Shown: piece by piece, positions 48,471-62,088 of the stretch
Layout: each line of letters opens with the position of its first letter
Numbering within the stretch: the first letter of the stretch is position 1
Program-made: the position numbers and the translations under genes
Assembly: GCF_023343835.1 (NCBI RefSeq)
Contig: NC_064433.1
Coordinates: 181,243,777 to 181,307,776 of the forward strand
Reading direction: 5' to 3'
DNA: 64,000 nucleotides
Source: Lagopus muta
Lineage: Eukaryota; Chordata; Aves; Galliformes; Phasianidae
Notes under the pieces: generated by a model
Databases searched by the model: none
What the model was told of the DNA's origin: nothing
What the model saw: the letters and a program-made list of their open reading frames with translations, nothing else

Positions 48471-50157
48471 GCCCCTACATGCCAGTAGGCACAAATGACC
48501 TGAAGCATGACAGGGCATTTTTACTAGGTGTAGGCTAGGTGCTGAGGAGCCGTCTCACAGGCCTAAAATGTAAACTATTGCGTAAAACTGTGAAATATTC
48601 TGTACCAGTTAGTGCCAATGGAAACAGCTCATCTCCTTGTTCTTAAAAAAAAAAACCCAAACCCCAACTTTTTTTTAGCTCTAAGAATAGGAGCAAAACA
48701 GCACAAACGATAGAGACATTTGTTTATGTGCATATCTACATGTTCCCTCTGATTGCCCTCACCGGGGAACGTTGCAAATACAGAGTCCTTTGCTTGGAAC
48801 AAACAAGTCGTCTGTCTGATTCCTCAGTACCTCACTGCACTGGTTTTCCTTGCTCCAAAAGTTTTCTCTTGAGCCTCAGTTTGCTCAGTGCTGATTCCAG
48901 AAGAAAAGCCTGAAGAAAATGGTGGACACTCTTTAATTGTATCTAAAGTGATCAGTGAACGCTTCCAAAGTCCTGCTTCCTAGATCATGGTATTCAATCT
49001 ATGCCTTTCCTATCCCTCCTGCCTCCATTTAGTTTTATAGAAAAGAAACTCTTATATGAAGTTTGGAAGGAACCATTAATCTCCTGAGTTTATTCAGTGC
49101 TGAATTTTGAGTTAGGCTTAATAAATACATCTCTTCTGACAGTTTCATTTAGCTGTGTATTATAGCCACAACACAACTATTAAAAAATAGTCTCTGACAA
49201 TACACTGAAAGGGAATGTATTTATGGTTGTATGATAGAAGTGTAAATATGTTCTTGAATCCTTCTAATAAAATCAAGGTGTTTCGTAGCAATGAAAAAGA
49301 GAAATTGGCCTGAGAAATGCTTCGGAATTTAGTGTATGGTAGTATTTTATTGAAAAGTTATTTGCAGTGTTCAATGTAGAATATTTGTGGGTTTTTTTTG
49401 TGGGTTTTTCTTTTTTTTTTTTTTTTTGTTGACTGTTTGCAGAGTCTCTGGTAGGTACTGTACTTCTGTTAACTCCTGTATAATATACGTCTTAAGCAGT
49501 ACAAAGTACTCTTCAGTATGTTTCTTACGAAGATTTTTGCATGTCACAACCTTGATTATTTTATTACTGTTGCGTGGTATAGATATTCCCCTTGTTAAAA
49601 ACAGGTTTAACTGAAAATATTCTGATAGGGGATATCAAGACCAGTCACAGCTAATGTCTGCAAATTTTAACAGAAACAAGACTCATCAGTCTAAAGTTAG
49701 TTAATCCTAGATAAATACAGGTGTGTCTTGGGGAGCCCTTTGAAAGCACCAAATTAAGTCAACTAAAACATAGAAGTTCCCCAGATCATTTAATCTGAAA
49801 AGTAAAGGATTTACAGCTTTAACTATAACCAGAGAACTGTTGCAGTGAAAGTCATCAGCTTCCTTAATCAATGGCTTCCAATGTCACTACCAAAATTCAG
49901 ACCAGTAACAGAAGCATAAAAGATGGAAAACATAGAACATAAATTGAAGCCTTTTCTGAAGAAAATAAGTGAAGATAAATTCAAAAATAACACAACAGTT
50001 TGTAATAACTAATAAGGGCTATAGAGCAGGCAAACAGTATTTTATGGAAGATCATAACGTTGTACCTCCAATGCAAGATTATATTCTTCTTGCACTCCTT
50101 TCAGAATTGTATCAAAGATAAAGAGGATGATCTCTATGATGAGGCTCATACATGGCT
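48471..50157. other. Intronic sequence, nothing recognised
   Basis: AT-rich sequence, including a T-rich tract at 49391-49427. No gene seen. Confidence 0.4.
49391..49427. repeat. T-rich tract
   Basis: TTTTTTTTG, TGGG, then TTTTTC and seventeen T. Confidence 0.9.
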
Positions 50158-50905
50158 TTCATAGAATCATGGAGTGGCGTGGGTTGGAAGGGCCCTCAAA
50201 GATCGTCATGTTCCAATTCCCCTGCCACAGGCGGGGTTGCCTGCTGCTCGATTACGAGATCAGATTGCTCAGGGACCCATCCAACCTGGCCTTTAACACT
50301 TCCAGGGACGGGGCATCCACAGCCTCCCTGGGCAACCTGTTCTAGTACTTCTCCACTCTCTCGGTGAAAAACTTCCACCTGAAGTCTAACCTAAAAAAAC
50401 ATTCCTCCTTATTCTATCACTATCAAGCTGTGTAAAAAGCTTATTTCCCTCATGTTTATAAACTCATTTTAAATGTTGGAAAGCTGCAAGAGTGTCTCCT
50501 TACAACCTCATTTCCAGGCTGAACAAGCCCAGCTCCCTCAGCCTGCCTTTGCAGGGGAGGTGCTCCAGCCCTTTGATCATCTTCATGGCCCTTCTCTTGA
50601 TATTCTCCAAAAGCTCTGCATCTTTCCTGTGTTGGGTGCCCCAGAGTTGGATGCAGTATTCTAGCTGGAGCTTCACAAGGGGCAGAGTTGAGGGGGAAAA
50701 TCATCTCCCTGTCCCTGCTGGCTACCCCTCTTCTGATGGAACCCAGGATACCATTGGCCTTCCAGGTGCAAGCACGCACTGCTGGCTCATATTCATTTTT
50801 TTATCAGCCAGGACTCCTAAGTCCTTCTCAGCAGGGCTACTCTCAAGCAGTTCTTCTCCCAGTTTGTATACATATCTGGGATTTCTTCTACTCAAGTCGA
50901 AACCT
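50158..50905 (-). mobile_element. CR1 LINE 3' portion
   Basis: About 750 bp of CR1 in minus orientation. Plus strand: 'atagaatcatggagtggcg', 'tgggttggaagggccctc', 'gggacggggcatccacagcc', 'ggctgaacaagcccagctcc', 'gggtgccccagagttggatg', 'cccaggataccattggcc', 'gccaggactcctaagtcc'. It runs from the 3' end to the region just after the RT and is 5'-truncated. The plus-strand frame 50492-51019 is antisense to it and is not a gene. Confidence 0.95.
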
Positions 50906-53900
50906 TTCATATTGCCATACTGTTTTATTCCTTTACTCTTCTTGATCTCATATGCCAGGTGCAGTGAGTTGCTGGATACAGGTAAAATAACCAGATGTCT
51001 CTGGTATGCTGGATTCTAAAGAGAAGGTTGGTATGCAAGTGCTTGCAATACAATTACATCATTAAGAAGATGCAGATTCCTCCCTCCTTTTGTCGAAAAT
51101 AGGAGTTGAAGTAATTATTTTATGCTCAGAAAAAGACTTGTTGTTATGTAAATTTGTAGAGAAAAAGAGGTGCTTTCTGCTGCATGCTTCATTGTTCTGG
51201 CTCTGCCACTGTCCAGACTGAGCACTCTTCTGTAGCATGCTATGTTTGCCTCCCAGCCAGCACTAAAGATGTTGGAGTAAAATTGCATTGTGTTTTTCTG
51301 GATCTTGTTCTGATGTGGAGCTGGTATCTCCATGGGATGAATATCTGGGATGCTGGAAGAGCTCTTAGGCTGTGTTTATGCTAAAAAATGTAGTGTGCAA
51401 CCAAAGTGGATTGGCTCTGAACAACCCATGAGCATTTATTAAAATTTCAATTATCAAAACAGAATGACAGCATGCTGACTACCTAATTGAAATTTTCTAT
51501 GGCCTAGGTTAACTCTTAAGCACAAAATGGGAATATTTGGGAGTGTTAGTTGCTGAGTCCAAATACATGCCTGTGTCTATGATAACACGTAAGCCATACA
51601 GACTGAGGACCACTACCCAGGAACATTCCCTGGTACTTATTCATTTATTAGTACAGTAAACCTAAGAATTCAATGAACATAAGCCCCGTGTGTCATATGC
51701 TGTCTAGACACTTAAAAAAACATAGTACCTTTGTGATCAACAGGATTGCAAGGGAGACTTGAAAATATAAATTTTGTTTTGATACCCAGTACCTATTAAT
51801 TGTGTTTGCAGGTGTTTTGTGAAACTTCTGGGAACTTGCAGAAAGTTGAAAAAGGCACACGGGGTCCTGAAGAAAAAACGTGGAGAGAACAGATGTCCAA
51901 GAATAACCCTAATAAAGCTCCCGTGTTTCCAAAACAAATAATAAACCTTTCATATCCCAGGAAACAGGTCTAGCTGAATGACATTTTTATTTTTTTTCCT
52001 CCATATATTTCCAAAGACAAGCAATGAAACAGAACAAAGAGAAGGGAAGAATGCTCTGGTGTTATTGATGCATTTGAGAGGGAGACAAAAAAGCCTGAGG
52101 TCTCAAAGTCATTATGAGTGTATAATGTTCTTTGTTCTTTCTACAAGAAGTATTAGATACATTTTTTTTCCAGTCTTCTTGAATTTTCTTTTAATCAATC
52201 CAGATTTACATTTATTAGGAAAAAGCTGACAATTTGATTTTTTCTGTATATGCTGTTTGTAATGCAAAAATATAAGTATTACTTTAAAATTAATGTTCAT
52301 TTGTAACCTAGTAACTAGCGTGACTCTGCACTAGTATGTATGTGAAGCATCTACAGTCTGTAAACAAGGGGGAATTTGAGAAATGAAAAATTGAAACACT
52401 TGGAAGAAGTTGAAACTTCAGTTAAAAATGGTTTGTCTAGATAGAGTTCTTAAATTATATGTTAAGAAACATTATAGAAAATTAAACAGAAAGTGAGGAA
52501 GGCTTCATCCAAGAAGAAGCGCACAACAATTTAATCCCATTTGATGGGCCTTATCAAGGTCCTTTGGGTCTTTAAAATCCTCCTGTGTAATGAATTTGCA
52601 GTCTTTTATCTGAAGCAGTGGAGTAAATGGAAAAATATTGTGATAATAAGAAAAAAAACAACGCTTGGAAAATGTTCTTCTATATGAAATAAAAACAAGA
52701 CTGTAAGGAAGGGAATTTTTTGATGGGGTCAAAATTCTGTAATCAATATAAGGCATCACCTCTATGTCTTAATTATAATTGAGTGATGATAGAAGAAAAA
52801 TAGATCATATGCCTTTAATCACTGAGTTGTTAGTTAAAGTCATCTTTGAAGTCACGGAGATTTTTCTGTTACTCATGCAGTAGAAACAGACACATCAAAA
52901 TTCCTGGGCAGACACATTAATGGAAATAAAAAACAACACTGCAGCATCTGTATAATCTTTGCCCGCAGGCATGCATTCATTCTGTTGAGTTTCTGAGCTG
53001 ACCCAGTGCAAACTTCCTGCTGCAGAGCTGAGTAATCACAATTAACTCAATGTTGAGTCTATACCCTCAGCCTCCCAGCTGGGTTTGTAACCCAGCCACT
53101 GCACCATGCCAATGACAGCCACAAGCTAAGAGCATATACAGCATCTGCAGGCCAACCTCACATCAGCGTGGAAAGGACAAAACCACCCAGGAGTTTGCTG
53201 TGGGAGAATAAGCCATCTGTCTTGTGCATAAGAACTGTCTGATTTTGTAAACCACCACCAAAAGAAAAAGCATTGTCATAGTTATAGCTGATAGACCTGC
53301 AGAATTACAATGAGAATGCCAATTAATTTCTTATGAATACTGAGCAAGAGGCTGACAGTAATTTTGAAGTTAAATACTTGAAATTCCATGAAATGTAACA
53401 TACTTAGCAAGACAAGGATCTTTCCTTCATTTTTTGATAGATTTGAATTTGTTATACAGATATTAAACATTTGATTGCAATTACACTGATTCTTATGCCA
53501 CCATAAAGCATTCTGTACTGGACATATTTGTTCAAATCCAGCCTTCTGTTACATCAGCTACTTAAGGGAAAAATGATTCTTGAACAACTTTCTGACTAGA
53601 CTTATGTCCTTCATACTTTTCTGCTTAAACTATTATTCTAAGTCAATCAAAAATATCTATTAACAAAAGAAAAAAAAAGTATGAGAGTAATTCATAAACT
53701 ATTTGAAAACCTTTCCTACGGGGCTTGGAAAAGAGTATTAGGTGGCTTCTCATGTTGGTGATAGAACAGTGATGGAATGTGATTATCGTATTGCTTCAAA
53801 AGATGTACAAAGTAATTGTTTCATTGAAAAAGTTTGTTCTCCTGCTAATTTGCATTAGTAATCTTTTTTTATCTTTTGCTTCAGGAATTCACTTTGAATT

Positions 53901-55135
53901 TATCTGTTGTCTTTGTCTCCTCAGAAATCTAGTGAAATATATGCCAGGGAGGTGTTTTAAACCCATAAAACTGTTAAAGCTTGAATTCAGTATTGAAGTC
54001 AACCACTCGCCTCTACTATAAAGGCAACATGTAGGATTTTTCTAAATTTATGCAAATGAATTTGTTTTGCATAGTGCAGCAAAGCAGAACACATCTCTCT
54101 TGAGAGCTGTGATTTTGATAATTGCAAATCATACAGTGAATTCAATGGACTGAGCATCAAAACTTTCATTATCTTTGATGGAGTAAGAGTTTTTTATTTG
54201 TCTTCATTTTGATATTCTAATACAAAGTGCTAACTAAAGTAAGGTGACTGCTTATTTTGATAGCGATTCATCTCTTCCAAATGGAAGAGATCTCATCACA
54301 AGACTTTTCAGTCCCTTTTTGACCATTAAAGGTCCAGAGCAGTTCCCACACGAGTCAGTAACACTTGGATCTGATCCAAAGAGATGTTTGGCTTTAACTA
54401 GCTTCTGCTGACATGGTACAAATGCAACTGCCTGGGGAATTTTCACAGCACTATTTGACCTTTTGCCAGAGCTTAGACCGAATGTCAGAAAACTATGTAC
54501 TTAAGAGGGCATTTGTTCACATATAAACCTTTGGGATTCATGCTTGTAATCCGATTTCGCATACAACTTCAAGATAGTTTTCAGTATCTTCCTTCATAAA
54601 CGGATGTACAATTTCAAAAATGAATATTGAGATTTCAGAGGCAATTTTCCTATAGTCAGAGTGATTTAAGAACATTAGCAAGATAAAGTTTGTAGATAAA
54701 AAAGGGGTCTTTTTTGCACCAATTAATATGGACTGGAGTAGGAGCATGAAAAAGTCTGTAATCATTTAAGGTAACTTTAGTGGTGTAGATCTGATATCTG
54801 CATCTCAGCTAGGCATGCTTAGCTAATTTTACAACTGATGGAGGTAAATAAACGCTTTTAGTGTGCAATGCAATTTAAACACTTACTTAGGACATCAAAC
54901 CTTACTGTGAAAGGGCTTATTTGTGTCCATCAACTGGTGAAGGTTTGGGGTGCTTAGCACAGTGTCTGCATTGTGTATATCTATATTTAGTTAGATCAAT
55001 CTCATCTGATTGTGTCACACATAAAGGGTATGATTAGACTTTATTTCATTTACCAAGTCAGCTCTGGTGTCAACATGAGTATATCTTCAGTCTTCAGTCC
55101 ATTAAAAGCCAGATTATTTTCTCTGTGCTGATGTT

Positions 55136-55170
55136 TTTTGTTTTGTTTTGTTTTGTTTTGTTTTGTTTTT
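55136..55170. repeat. (TTTTG)n microsatellite
   Basis: Six consecutive TTTTG units between longer T runs. Confidence 0.95.
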
Positions 55171-56683
55171 AAGAAAACTACATCATACTAACATATATTG
55201 TATTTCTTAATGGATATTTTGTGCATCAAAATCAAAAAGTTATTGCCCAGTGTCTGGACTTCAGTGTAGGGGAAAATTGGCCTTCTATAAACTGAGCTGC
55301 AAATTGAGCTGCTTACTTGAGAAACTGAGACTGTAGGATATTACCATGGGAAAGCCTTTCAAAACGAAACCCATGGAAAGGTGAGATGATGGACGATCAT
55401 ATAAAACCTCTATTTCCGTATGCATTCTTTCTTAGTGTTGCAGCAAAATGAAGCAGAGTATTGGGGCACATCTAGAGAACCCTGTGACAGCTGGGATAGC
55501 TGGTGGAAGTGTTCAATTGCCAGTTTGTCTTCTTTAAAAAAATGTTCTCATGACAGATGGTGATCATAGAGATATAGATCAAGATTCCCCTGCAAGCTTT
55601 TCCGTGATGCTTCCTGGGTGTCTGCTGAGCCGTCAGCAGAGGAAGAATTAGGAGGCTTTACATGCTGCATAGATAAATAATGCATGAAGGGAAAATATTT
55701 CTCATAAAATGAGGGAAATTTATTTAGTTATACGTAGTATTTTCAAAAAACTTTTATTATGTCATTGCATTCAGTTCATATGGAACCAATACAAGTTTTT
55801 ATTCTGGAAAGGATTTCAGCACACAAAGTTGAAACTGAGTGCAGCTGCTTTATGCAAAGAGCCATGGTTCCCCATCAGAAAGATGATTTCAGAAACTATA
55901 TTAATAAAGGAAGTAGAACACGAAAAATGTTGTTTTACATAATATAGGAGACTTATTACTTCTTTGCCAAGTACAGCACTTGGTATGTGCTTTTTTTCTC
56001 TTGGCAAAACAGGCACTTTAGGAACATTGGACATTAATACCTTCTGACATTGTGTTCTACACAGAGCTGCCCTAGACGCAGCAATGCCCACTGCCACATG
56101 AGCCACAAGGGATTACATGTTTTGCCTTATTTATTTATTTCACAATATTAATTATTCAGTCTGTAGTAGTGTTGCTTTTGCAAAGCCTGAAGAAAGACGT
56201 GCTGTTCCGCAGGGGTCTGGCGACACACTGTTTTCTGAAGTGAAAGCAGATAAAAATCGATTGGTGCCTCTCAGCGTGCCTGACATGGAGCGTGAGATGC
56301 TAACACAAGACTTATTTTTCCTTTTAAGGCACAAAAATGGCAATTTGGAAACCAGCTTCTGACTTTGAAGATGGGAATTTTAATGGTCCTTTTGACCCCA
56401 AGAAAACCATTTAAGGCTTTTTTAGACTTTGCACTTCTAGGCCTGCAGAGAATCCCAAAGTAGTGTTCTGGTTTTGCTCCTTACCTGCAGTCACTCAAAC
56501 CCTTCAGTTCCTCACTGGTGAACTTCAGAAAAATAAACTGCTTCATCCTTTATCTTCACTTTCTTTGATCCCATCTGAAGCGTGTTTACAATGGGATTTT
56601 TTTTCATTTAGTGTCTGCAGATTTTGAATTTGAGTTACTGCTATTACAAGGGAAGCAGCATCATCTTAGCTTGTTACTGTTTT

Positions 56684-56722
56684 GAAACATAATTAGCTGA
56701 CAGAAACATAATTAGCTGACAG
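56684..56722. repeat. Perfect 19-bp tandem duplication
   Basis: GAAACATAATTAGCTGACA occurs twice head to tail without a mismatch, followed by imperfect GATATAAAT repeats to about 56758. The identity suggests a recent slippage or duplication event. Confidence 0.95.
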
Positions 56723-57992
56723 ATATAAATGATATAAATGAATAATGACAGATATAAACCCAAATGAATTATGGACATCCAGGTCAGTTCCAGCTAGTGA
56801 TATTTGCAAGTTTCTTTCCTACTTATTTACTTCCTTATTTTGCTAAAGGACTAACTCATCTGGAAGGTCAGCCTGTGGGTTTTCATTGCTTTTGTGGAAG
56901 TGCCAGTAGGTCTAAGAAGCTTTGCCTGCGTACAAGGTAACATGTAACATGGGAATCTAACAAAACATGTTCAGACTGTTTCCTATGCATTATAAATGTC
57001 ACCCATGATTTCTTGGGAAAATAATTTTTTGTTTTGTTATTTGCTATTTTCTCTGCTATTTTGTGCTACACAGAGAACCAGGATGGTGTTGATCCAGCTG
57101 TGAGTGGAGCTGGTGCATTTCTGTTATGCGAGAGGGAGGACAGAAGTTTCAGAAGGAGCTGTATGTTCACTCATTTTATTACATTCTGTTCACACAGAGG
57201 GATTGCTGCTTACCCTTTCATTACTCTAAAGAAGCACATTTAGACCACTTCCCAAAGATTTCCAGAAACAGAGACTGTAGAAGATAACTTTTTTCTTTGT
57301 AACTGAATCTGTTTGTACAGCATGAGAATTCCCAGCACTTGGAGTGTGGAGATGTTAGGAGTTCAGGCAGGGTAATTTCTCTGGCATTTAAATCCAGAAA
57401 AATGTTTTGTAGGGCACAAGAATTCTTAAAGTAGCACAAGAAACATAAAGTCTGAACAGAGTAGGCCATGATGTTTTTATTTCTATTTTTTTTTCTTTGT
57501 TGAAAAATGCTGATTCGGTGATGCAAAAGAAGAATGCAGACATGCAGCCAGAAAGGGCTAGACAGTGTTCTCCCCTGCAATGTGCATGACCCAAATTCAA
57601 GCTTTCTTTGATTCTGATGCATTTTAGTTTTGCAGAGAAACATCCAAGACCTTGTAGTGCTTCAGGAAACTGAGTTTGTATTCTTGAATAATTTCCTGAC
57701 CTGAGGTCCTGGTTGTTAACTTTTCACTGAATTTTCTCATGCTCTCCCCTATTTAGAGAACATTTTCCCCCTTTGACTTAACTTGTCATTTTTTAAGTGC
57801 CTTAAATAATCCAGGTGCCAGCATGAGAAGCTTGTTTATAAATCAGATTTCTGACATTATTTTCCTTCTTGTCAACAGTGCTTCCTGATACAGCTGTGGA
57901 ATGATAACACAACCCCTTTAGGTCATCCAACTGATTTTTTTTGTGGGCCATTCTGACAAGTCCTACTCAGAGGAATCAGGCTTCATTCAACA

Positions 57993-58017
57993 TTTTTTGT
58001 TTGTTTGTTTTTGTTTT
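57993..58017. repeat. (TTTG)n microsatellite
   Basis: A short run of TTTG units with T-rich ends. Confidence 0.9.
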
Positions 58018-59085
58018 CCCCCTAAGGAAGAGCCTCTAATCAAGACTTAAGTCGTTGATCTTGTTTCAATTGTACATATTTTTAATATTTGCTATTGTTT
58101 ATTTTGATAATTTACTTTACATTTTAACTAATTTAGAAATAATTTCTTCACTTATTTTAAAGTTTTCTTCTTCCTTTTGAATTTTAATTTTTTTTTAATT
58201 TTAATTGAAATATGATAATTCAAAATTTAAAAATTACAACCCATGGGCAGCAGAAATGTAAGGAGATATGTAGCCTCTGTCTTGGGATTGTTTTTCTTCT
58301 CTGTTATGTTTGGAGTGCACTTAACATCCTTTCAGCAAGTTCATTATTGCTATTTTCAGTCTGTCTTCATAGCTCTGGCAATTACAGTAAGCAACATTTT
58401 CAACACAGGTCCAGCATACACGTAACTCTGAAGAGTTAGGCCATGGTAGACTTTGTTATGAATGATGATGCAGAGAAAGGACATGTACCATGCAAGGCTT
58501 GTTTTCAGCCTGCTGCAGTTAAAGTTGACACAGAAAATAAGCAAAATTTCCTTACTAATGACCCATCATAGAATGAAATAAACTCAAAATGAAAAAAGTT
58601 CAATTGAAGTCTCTGGCCTGAAGTTCAGGTTTATAGGATTCGTGGTTAGAGACTGATGTAAAAAAGATACATAGAAAACAGGAACAAGTAGTACAACTTG
58701 TTCATGAAGGCCTGAGAGCAAGGTCCCTACATTTTGTATTTGTGAGTAATTTTCCAGCGTTGTGCTGTTCTCCATACAAATACATCAATCAGGAGAAAGA
58801 TAAAATTCAATACATTTTTTATGAGGAATACTGAGCATTCATTTATATATGTCTATTGCTTTCACTATTTCAAGTGTATTTCATCTTTTCCTTTTCTTTG
58901 GTCTTGAACTTATTTTTGTGTTTGATTCTTTAACTGCTATTGGAAAATTTATCAGAATGGATAATAAAAGTCTCTTCATAATGCCTGTTCTATATATTTT
59001 CCCAGTCCTCTTTTCCATAATCACTTTGAGAAACAAAAAATACAATATCCCAAAGCATGCAGACCCTATGAAAAGAGCTGTGTTT

Positions 59086-61265
59086 ATAGAATCACAGAAT
59101 TCTTTGAGTTGGAAGGGACCCTTAAAGCTCATCTAATCCAACTCTCCTGCAATGAACAGGGACTCCTACAGCTCAGCCAGTTTGCTCAGAGCCCTGCCCA
59201 GCCTGACCTGGAGTGTCTCCAAGGATGGGGCATCCGCCACATCTCTGGGCAACCTGTTCTGGTGCCTCACCAACCTTACTGTAAAAAGCTTCTTCTTTAT
59301 ATCTATATATCTGGTCTAGTATTAAATGTGGAGGTTGGTGGCCCTGCGTGTGACAGGGGGGTTGGAGATTCATGATCTTTGAGGTCTCTTCCAACCCTGT
59401 GATTCTGTGATTCTGTGTGATTCTGTGACTCTATATCCAGTCTAAATCTACTCTTTTTTAGCTTGGAATCATTTCCCCTTGTCCTATCACAACACATCCT
59501 GCTGAAGAGTTTGTCCCCTTCCTTCTTATAGCTCCCCTTTAGATACTGAGGGCTGCAATCAGATCTCCCCAGAGGCCTCTCTTCTCCAGGCTGAACAGCC
59601 CCGGCCTTCTCAGTCTGGCCTCATAGGAATGGTGTTCCATCCCTTGGATCATTTCTATGGCCCTCCTCTGGTCTGCACCACACAGCTCAGCATTATCTTC
59701 AGACTTGATGAGGGTGCACTTGATCCCATGGTTGATGTCATTGATTAAGGTGTTAAAGATCACTGGTCCCAGTACTGACCCCTGAAGGACACTGCTTGTC
59801 ACTTGATCACTACCTAGAGATTGAGCCGCCACTCTGTGAGTGCAATCTTGCAATCAGTTCCTCGTCCATTGAACAGTCCACCCATCAAATCTGTATCTTT
59901 CTAATTTGGAGAGAAGGGTGTTATAGGGGACTATGTCAAAGGCCTTACTGAAGTCCAGATCAATGACATCAATGGCTCTTCCCTTGTTCTCTGACAGTCA
60001 CACCATCATAGAAAGCGACAATGCTTATTGGTCAGGCAGGAACTGCCCTTGGTGAAGTCATGCTTGTTTTCCCACATCCCTTCTTTCACATGCCTCCGAA
60101 TAGCTTCCAGCATGATCTGTTCTAGGATCTTCCCCAGCACTGAGGTGATGCTGACATGCTGGTAGTTCCCTGGATCATCCTTTCTACCCTTCTTAAAAAT
60201 GGGTGCTATATCACCTTTTTTCCAGTCACCAGGGACTTCACCTGACTACTATGACTTTTCAGATATTGGGAGTGGCTTAGTAATTTTATCAGCCAATTTC
60301 CTTAGCACTCTGGAATGCATCTCATTCAGACCCATATGAATGTTCATATTCCTCAGATATCTGCAAACCTGATCTTTGCATGCAGTAGAAGGGGCAATGC
60401 TCCCTCAGTTCCATCCTTCCAAACTATCTAGCTGAGAGCTGTTTGTAGAACAGTCAGCAGTGAAGGCAAAAGCGTTGTTGAATACCTCAGCCATCTCCTT
60501 GTCTGTTGTTACCAACCTGCCTATGTTGCTCACTAGGGAGGATACTCCCTTCTGGGCTTTCCACTCTTGGCTGATGTACCTGATGTGCCTTTCTTATCCT
60601 TTACACCCCTTGCCAAGTTCAGTTCCATTTGGGCCTTGGCCTTCAAGACCCCATGTCTGCACAGCCTAGCAGTATCCCTATACTCCTTCCAGGTTACCTG
60701 TTCCTGCTTGCACTGCCTGTGCATTTTCTTCTTGCTCTCCAGTTTGACCAGTGGATACTCGTTCAGCCATGCTGGTCTCTTGCTTTCCTTTCCTGCCTTT
60801 CTATACCTGGGAATGGGGAGCTCTTGTGCCCTAAGGAAAGCTTCCTTAAAAATCTGCCCTCTCTGCTCTGCTCCCTTAGGACAGTTTCCCAGGGGCTTTT
60901 TTGTTGACTATCTCCCTGAAGAGCTGGAAGTTGGCTTTCCTGAAATTAAGTCTCCCGATTTTACTCTTTGCTTGTCCAGTAGCCCTCAAGAGTTTGAACT
61001 ATAGTCATTGCATGGAGACTGTAGCCCAGATGGTCTCCAATCCTGATGTCACCAACCAGTTCGCTTGCCCTGATGAGCAGGGTCTTGAGCAGTGCATCCT
61101 CCCTGGTGGGACAGTCTGTTACCTGGCTTAGGGAATTATCTTTGATACATTCCAGGAGCCTCCTGCATTGCCTGCAACTCACTGTGCTACTTTTCCAACA
61201 GATGGGTGGTTCAACCTCAGGGTGGTTGAAGTCCCCCAGCAGGACAAGAGCCTGCCATCTTGATG
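59086..61265 (-). mobile_element. Long CR1 LINE, coding region decayed
   Basis: About 2.2 kb of CR1 in minus orientation, from the 3' end (plus strand 'tagaatcacagaattctttg') through the RT and into the endonuclease. The minus frame 60961-61182 carries the endonuclease end, with GDIRIGDHLGYSLHAM where the family has an SDHA-type box, so the Asp is lost. The frame at 60533-60724 carries the linker (WKEYRDTARLCRHGVLKAKA, then ELNLARGVKDKK). The frame at 59539-59853 has RT text [17 protein letters not shown], but the FADD box reads SEDN and the text then jumps to the C-terminal [10 protein letters not shown] block, indicating an internal deletion. The element cannot be active. A small opposite-strand CR1 is inserted at 59309-59429. 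Confidence 0.95.
59309..59429 (+). mobile_element. Nested CR1 3' end with 7-bp target duplication
   Basis: Plus-strand CR1 terminus of about 120 bases: 'ctggtctagtattaaatgtg', 'gaggttggtggccctgcg', 'gacaggggggttggag', 'ctcttccaaccctgtgattc', then GATTCTGT repeats. It interrupts the minus-strand CR1 exactly. TCTATAT occurs on both sides (59302-59308 and 59430-59436) and fits a target-site duplication. The same subfamily text is seen at 14571-14606. Confidence 0.93.
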
Positions 61266-62088
61266 ATCCACATTATTCATCCACCTTGCTCACCTTGTTC
61301 ATCCACCTTATTTTTCACTTCTGTTGGTGCTGGGAATTGCACATTTTTAAGGAGGCACAAAATGTGCTTAGGTAAGAAATGTATCTATTCTGAAACTAAG
61401 GGTACCATTACGTGAATCTATTAACTGTTTTGGATAGCTGAATGAATTTTTGTACACTGAACTTGGCCCAGATGCTTCATATCACTATTACTTATTTATA
61501 GGTAAAATGTAAAGTGTTTTTAGAACACTTTAAAAGAAAAAGCTCATTCTTTGCTTACATGAGTTCTTTATTTAGGTCACATAAAAGGAAGGAAATGGCA
61601 ATTTTATACAATATACATGAAATGCAGGTATGTGGTTCTGGCCCTGTTTCCAAAGATACCACTCCAGATTCAAGCTGCAGTGGCATTTGTAGCAAAGCAA
61701 GAAGAGGGTAACTGTTACATCAAAAGCTAGCTTCTTTTAACAAAGCTTATGTGGATTACTTTTACTACTTCCACAAATGAAGTCACTCTTGTATATGGAG
61801 ATACCAGTCCTCTCCATATAATGGTTTTCTATATTACTGAAACATAACAGGCTGTCTACTGTCCATTGATTTTTTAGTGTAAGGAATTTAAACCAATGGA
61901 AGCTGTAGCTCTGTGCTCAGCACATAGGGTTCCCTGGCTTTTGCTCCAGCCAGGAGGATGGGGCTGGACCTGTGTTGCTCTTCTTCTTAAGGGAAGGTTT
62001 CTAAATATTGAGGCCCCTGTTTCATTAAAGCTTTGGTGAGCATCCTTACGTTACTTCATCTCAGTCTCTTATATTGATATGATGCAAG
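61266..62088. other. Intronic sequence, nothing recognised
   Basis: AT-rich sequence. A short CATCCACCTT-type repeat at 61278-61309 borders the CR1 end. No gene seen. Confidence 0.4.

Larger units (their letters stand above)
50906..59085. other. Intronic sequence, nothing firmly recognised
   Basis: Eight kilobases of mostly AT-rich DNA with simple repeats (55136-55170, 56684-56722, 57993-58017). Two spots stand out without a firm call: a less AT-rich block at 52960-53240, and a CpG-bearing open segment at about 56165-56362. I recognised no transposon. Confidence 0.4.

Noticed and set aside
50492..51019. 175-codon plus-strand open frame
   Set aside because: It is antisense to the minus-strand CR1 at 50158-50905 and runs on into unique DNA, with no gene-like features.
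60567..61375. Long plus-strand open frames of 145 and 109 codons
   Set aside because: They are antisense to CR1 endonuclease and linker sequence on the minus strand, where the family residues are readable.
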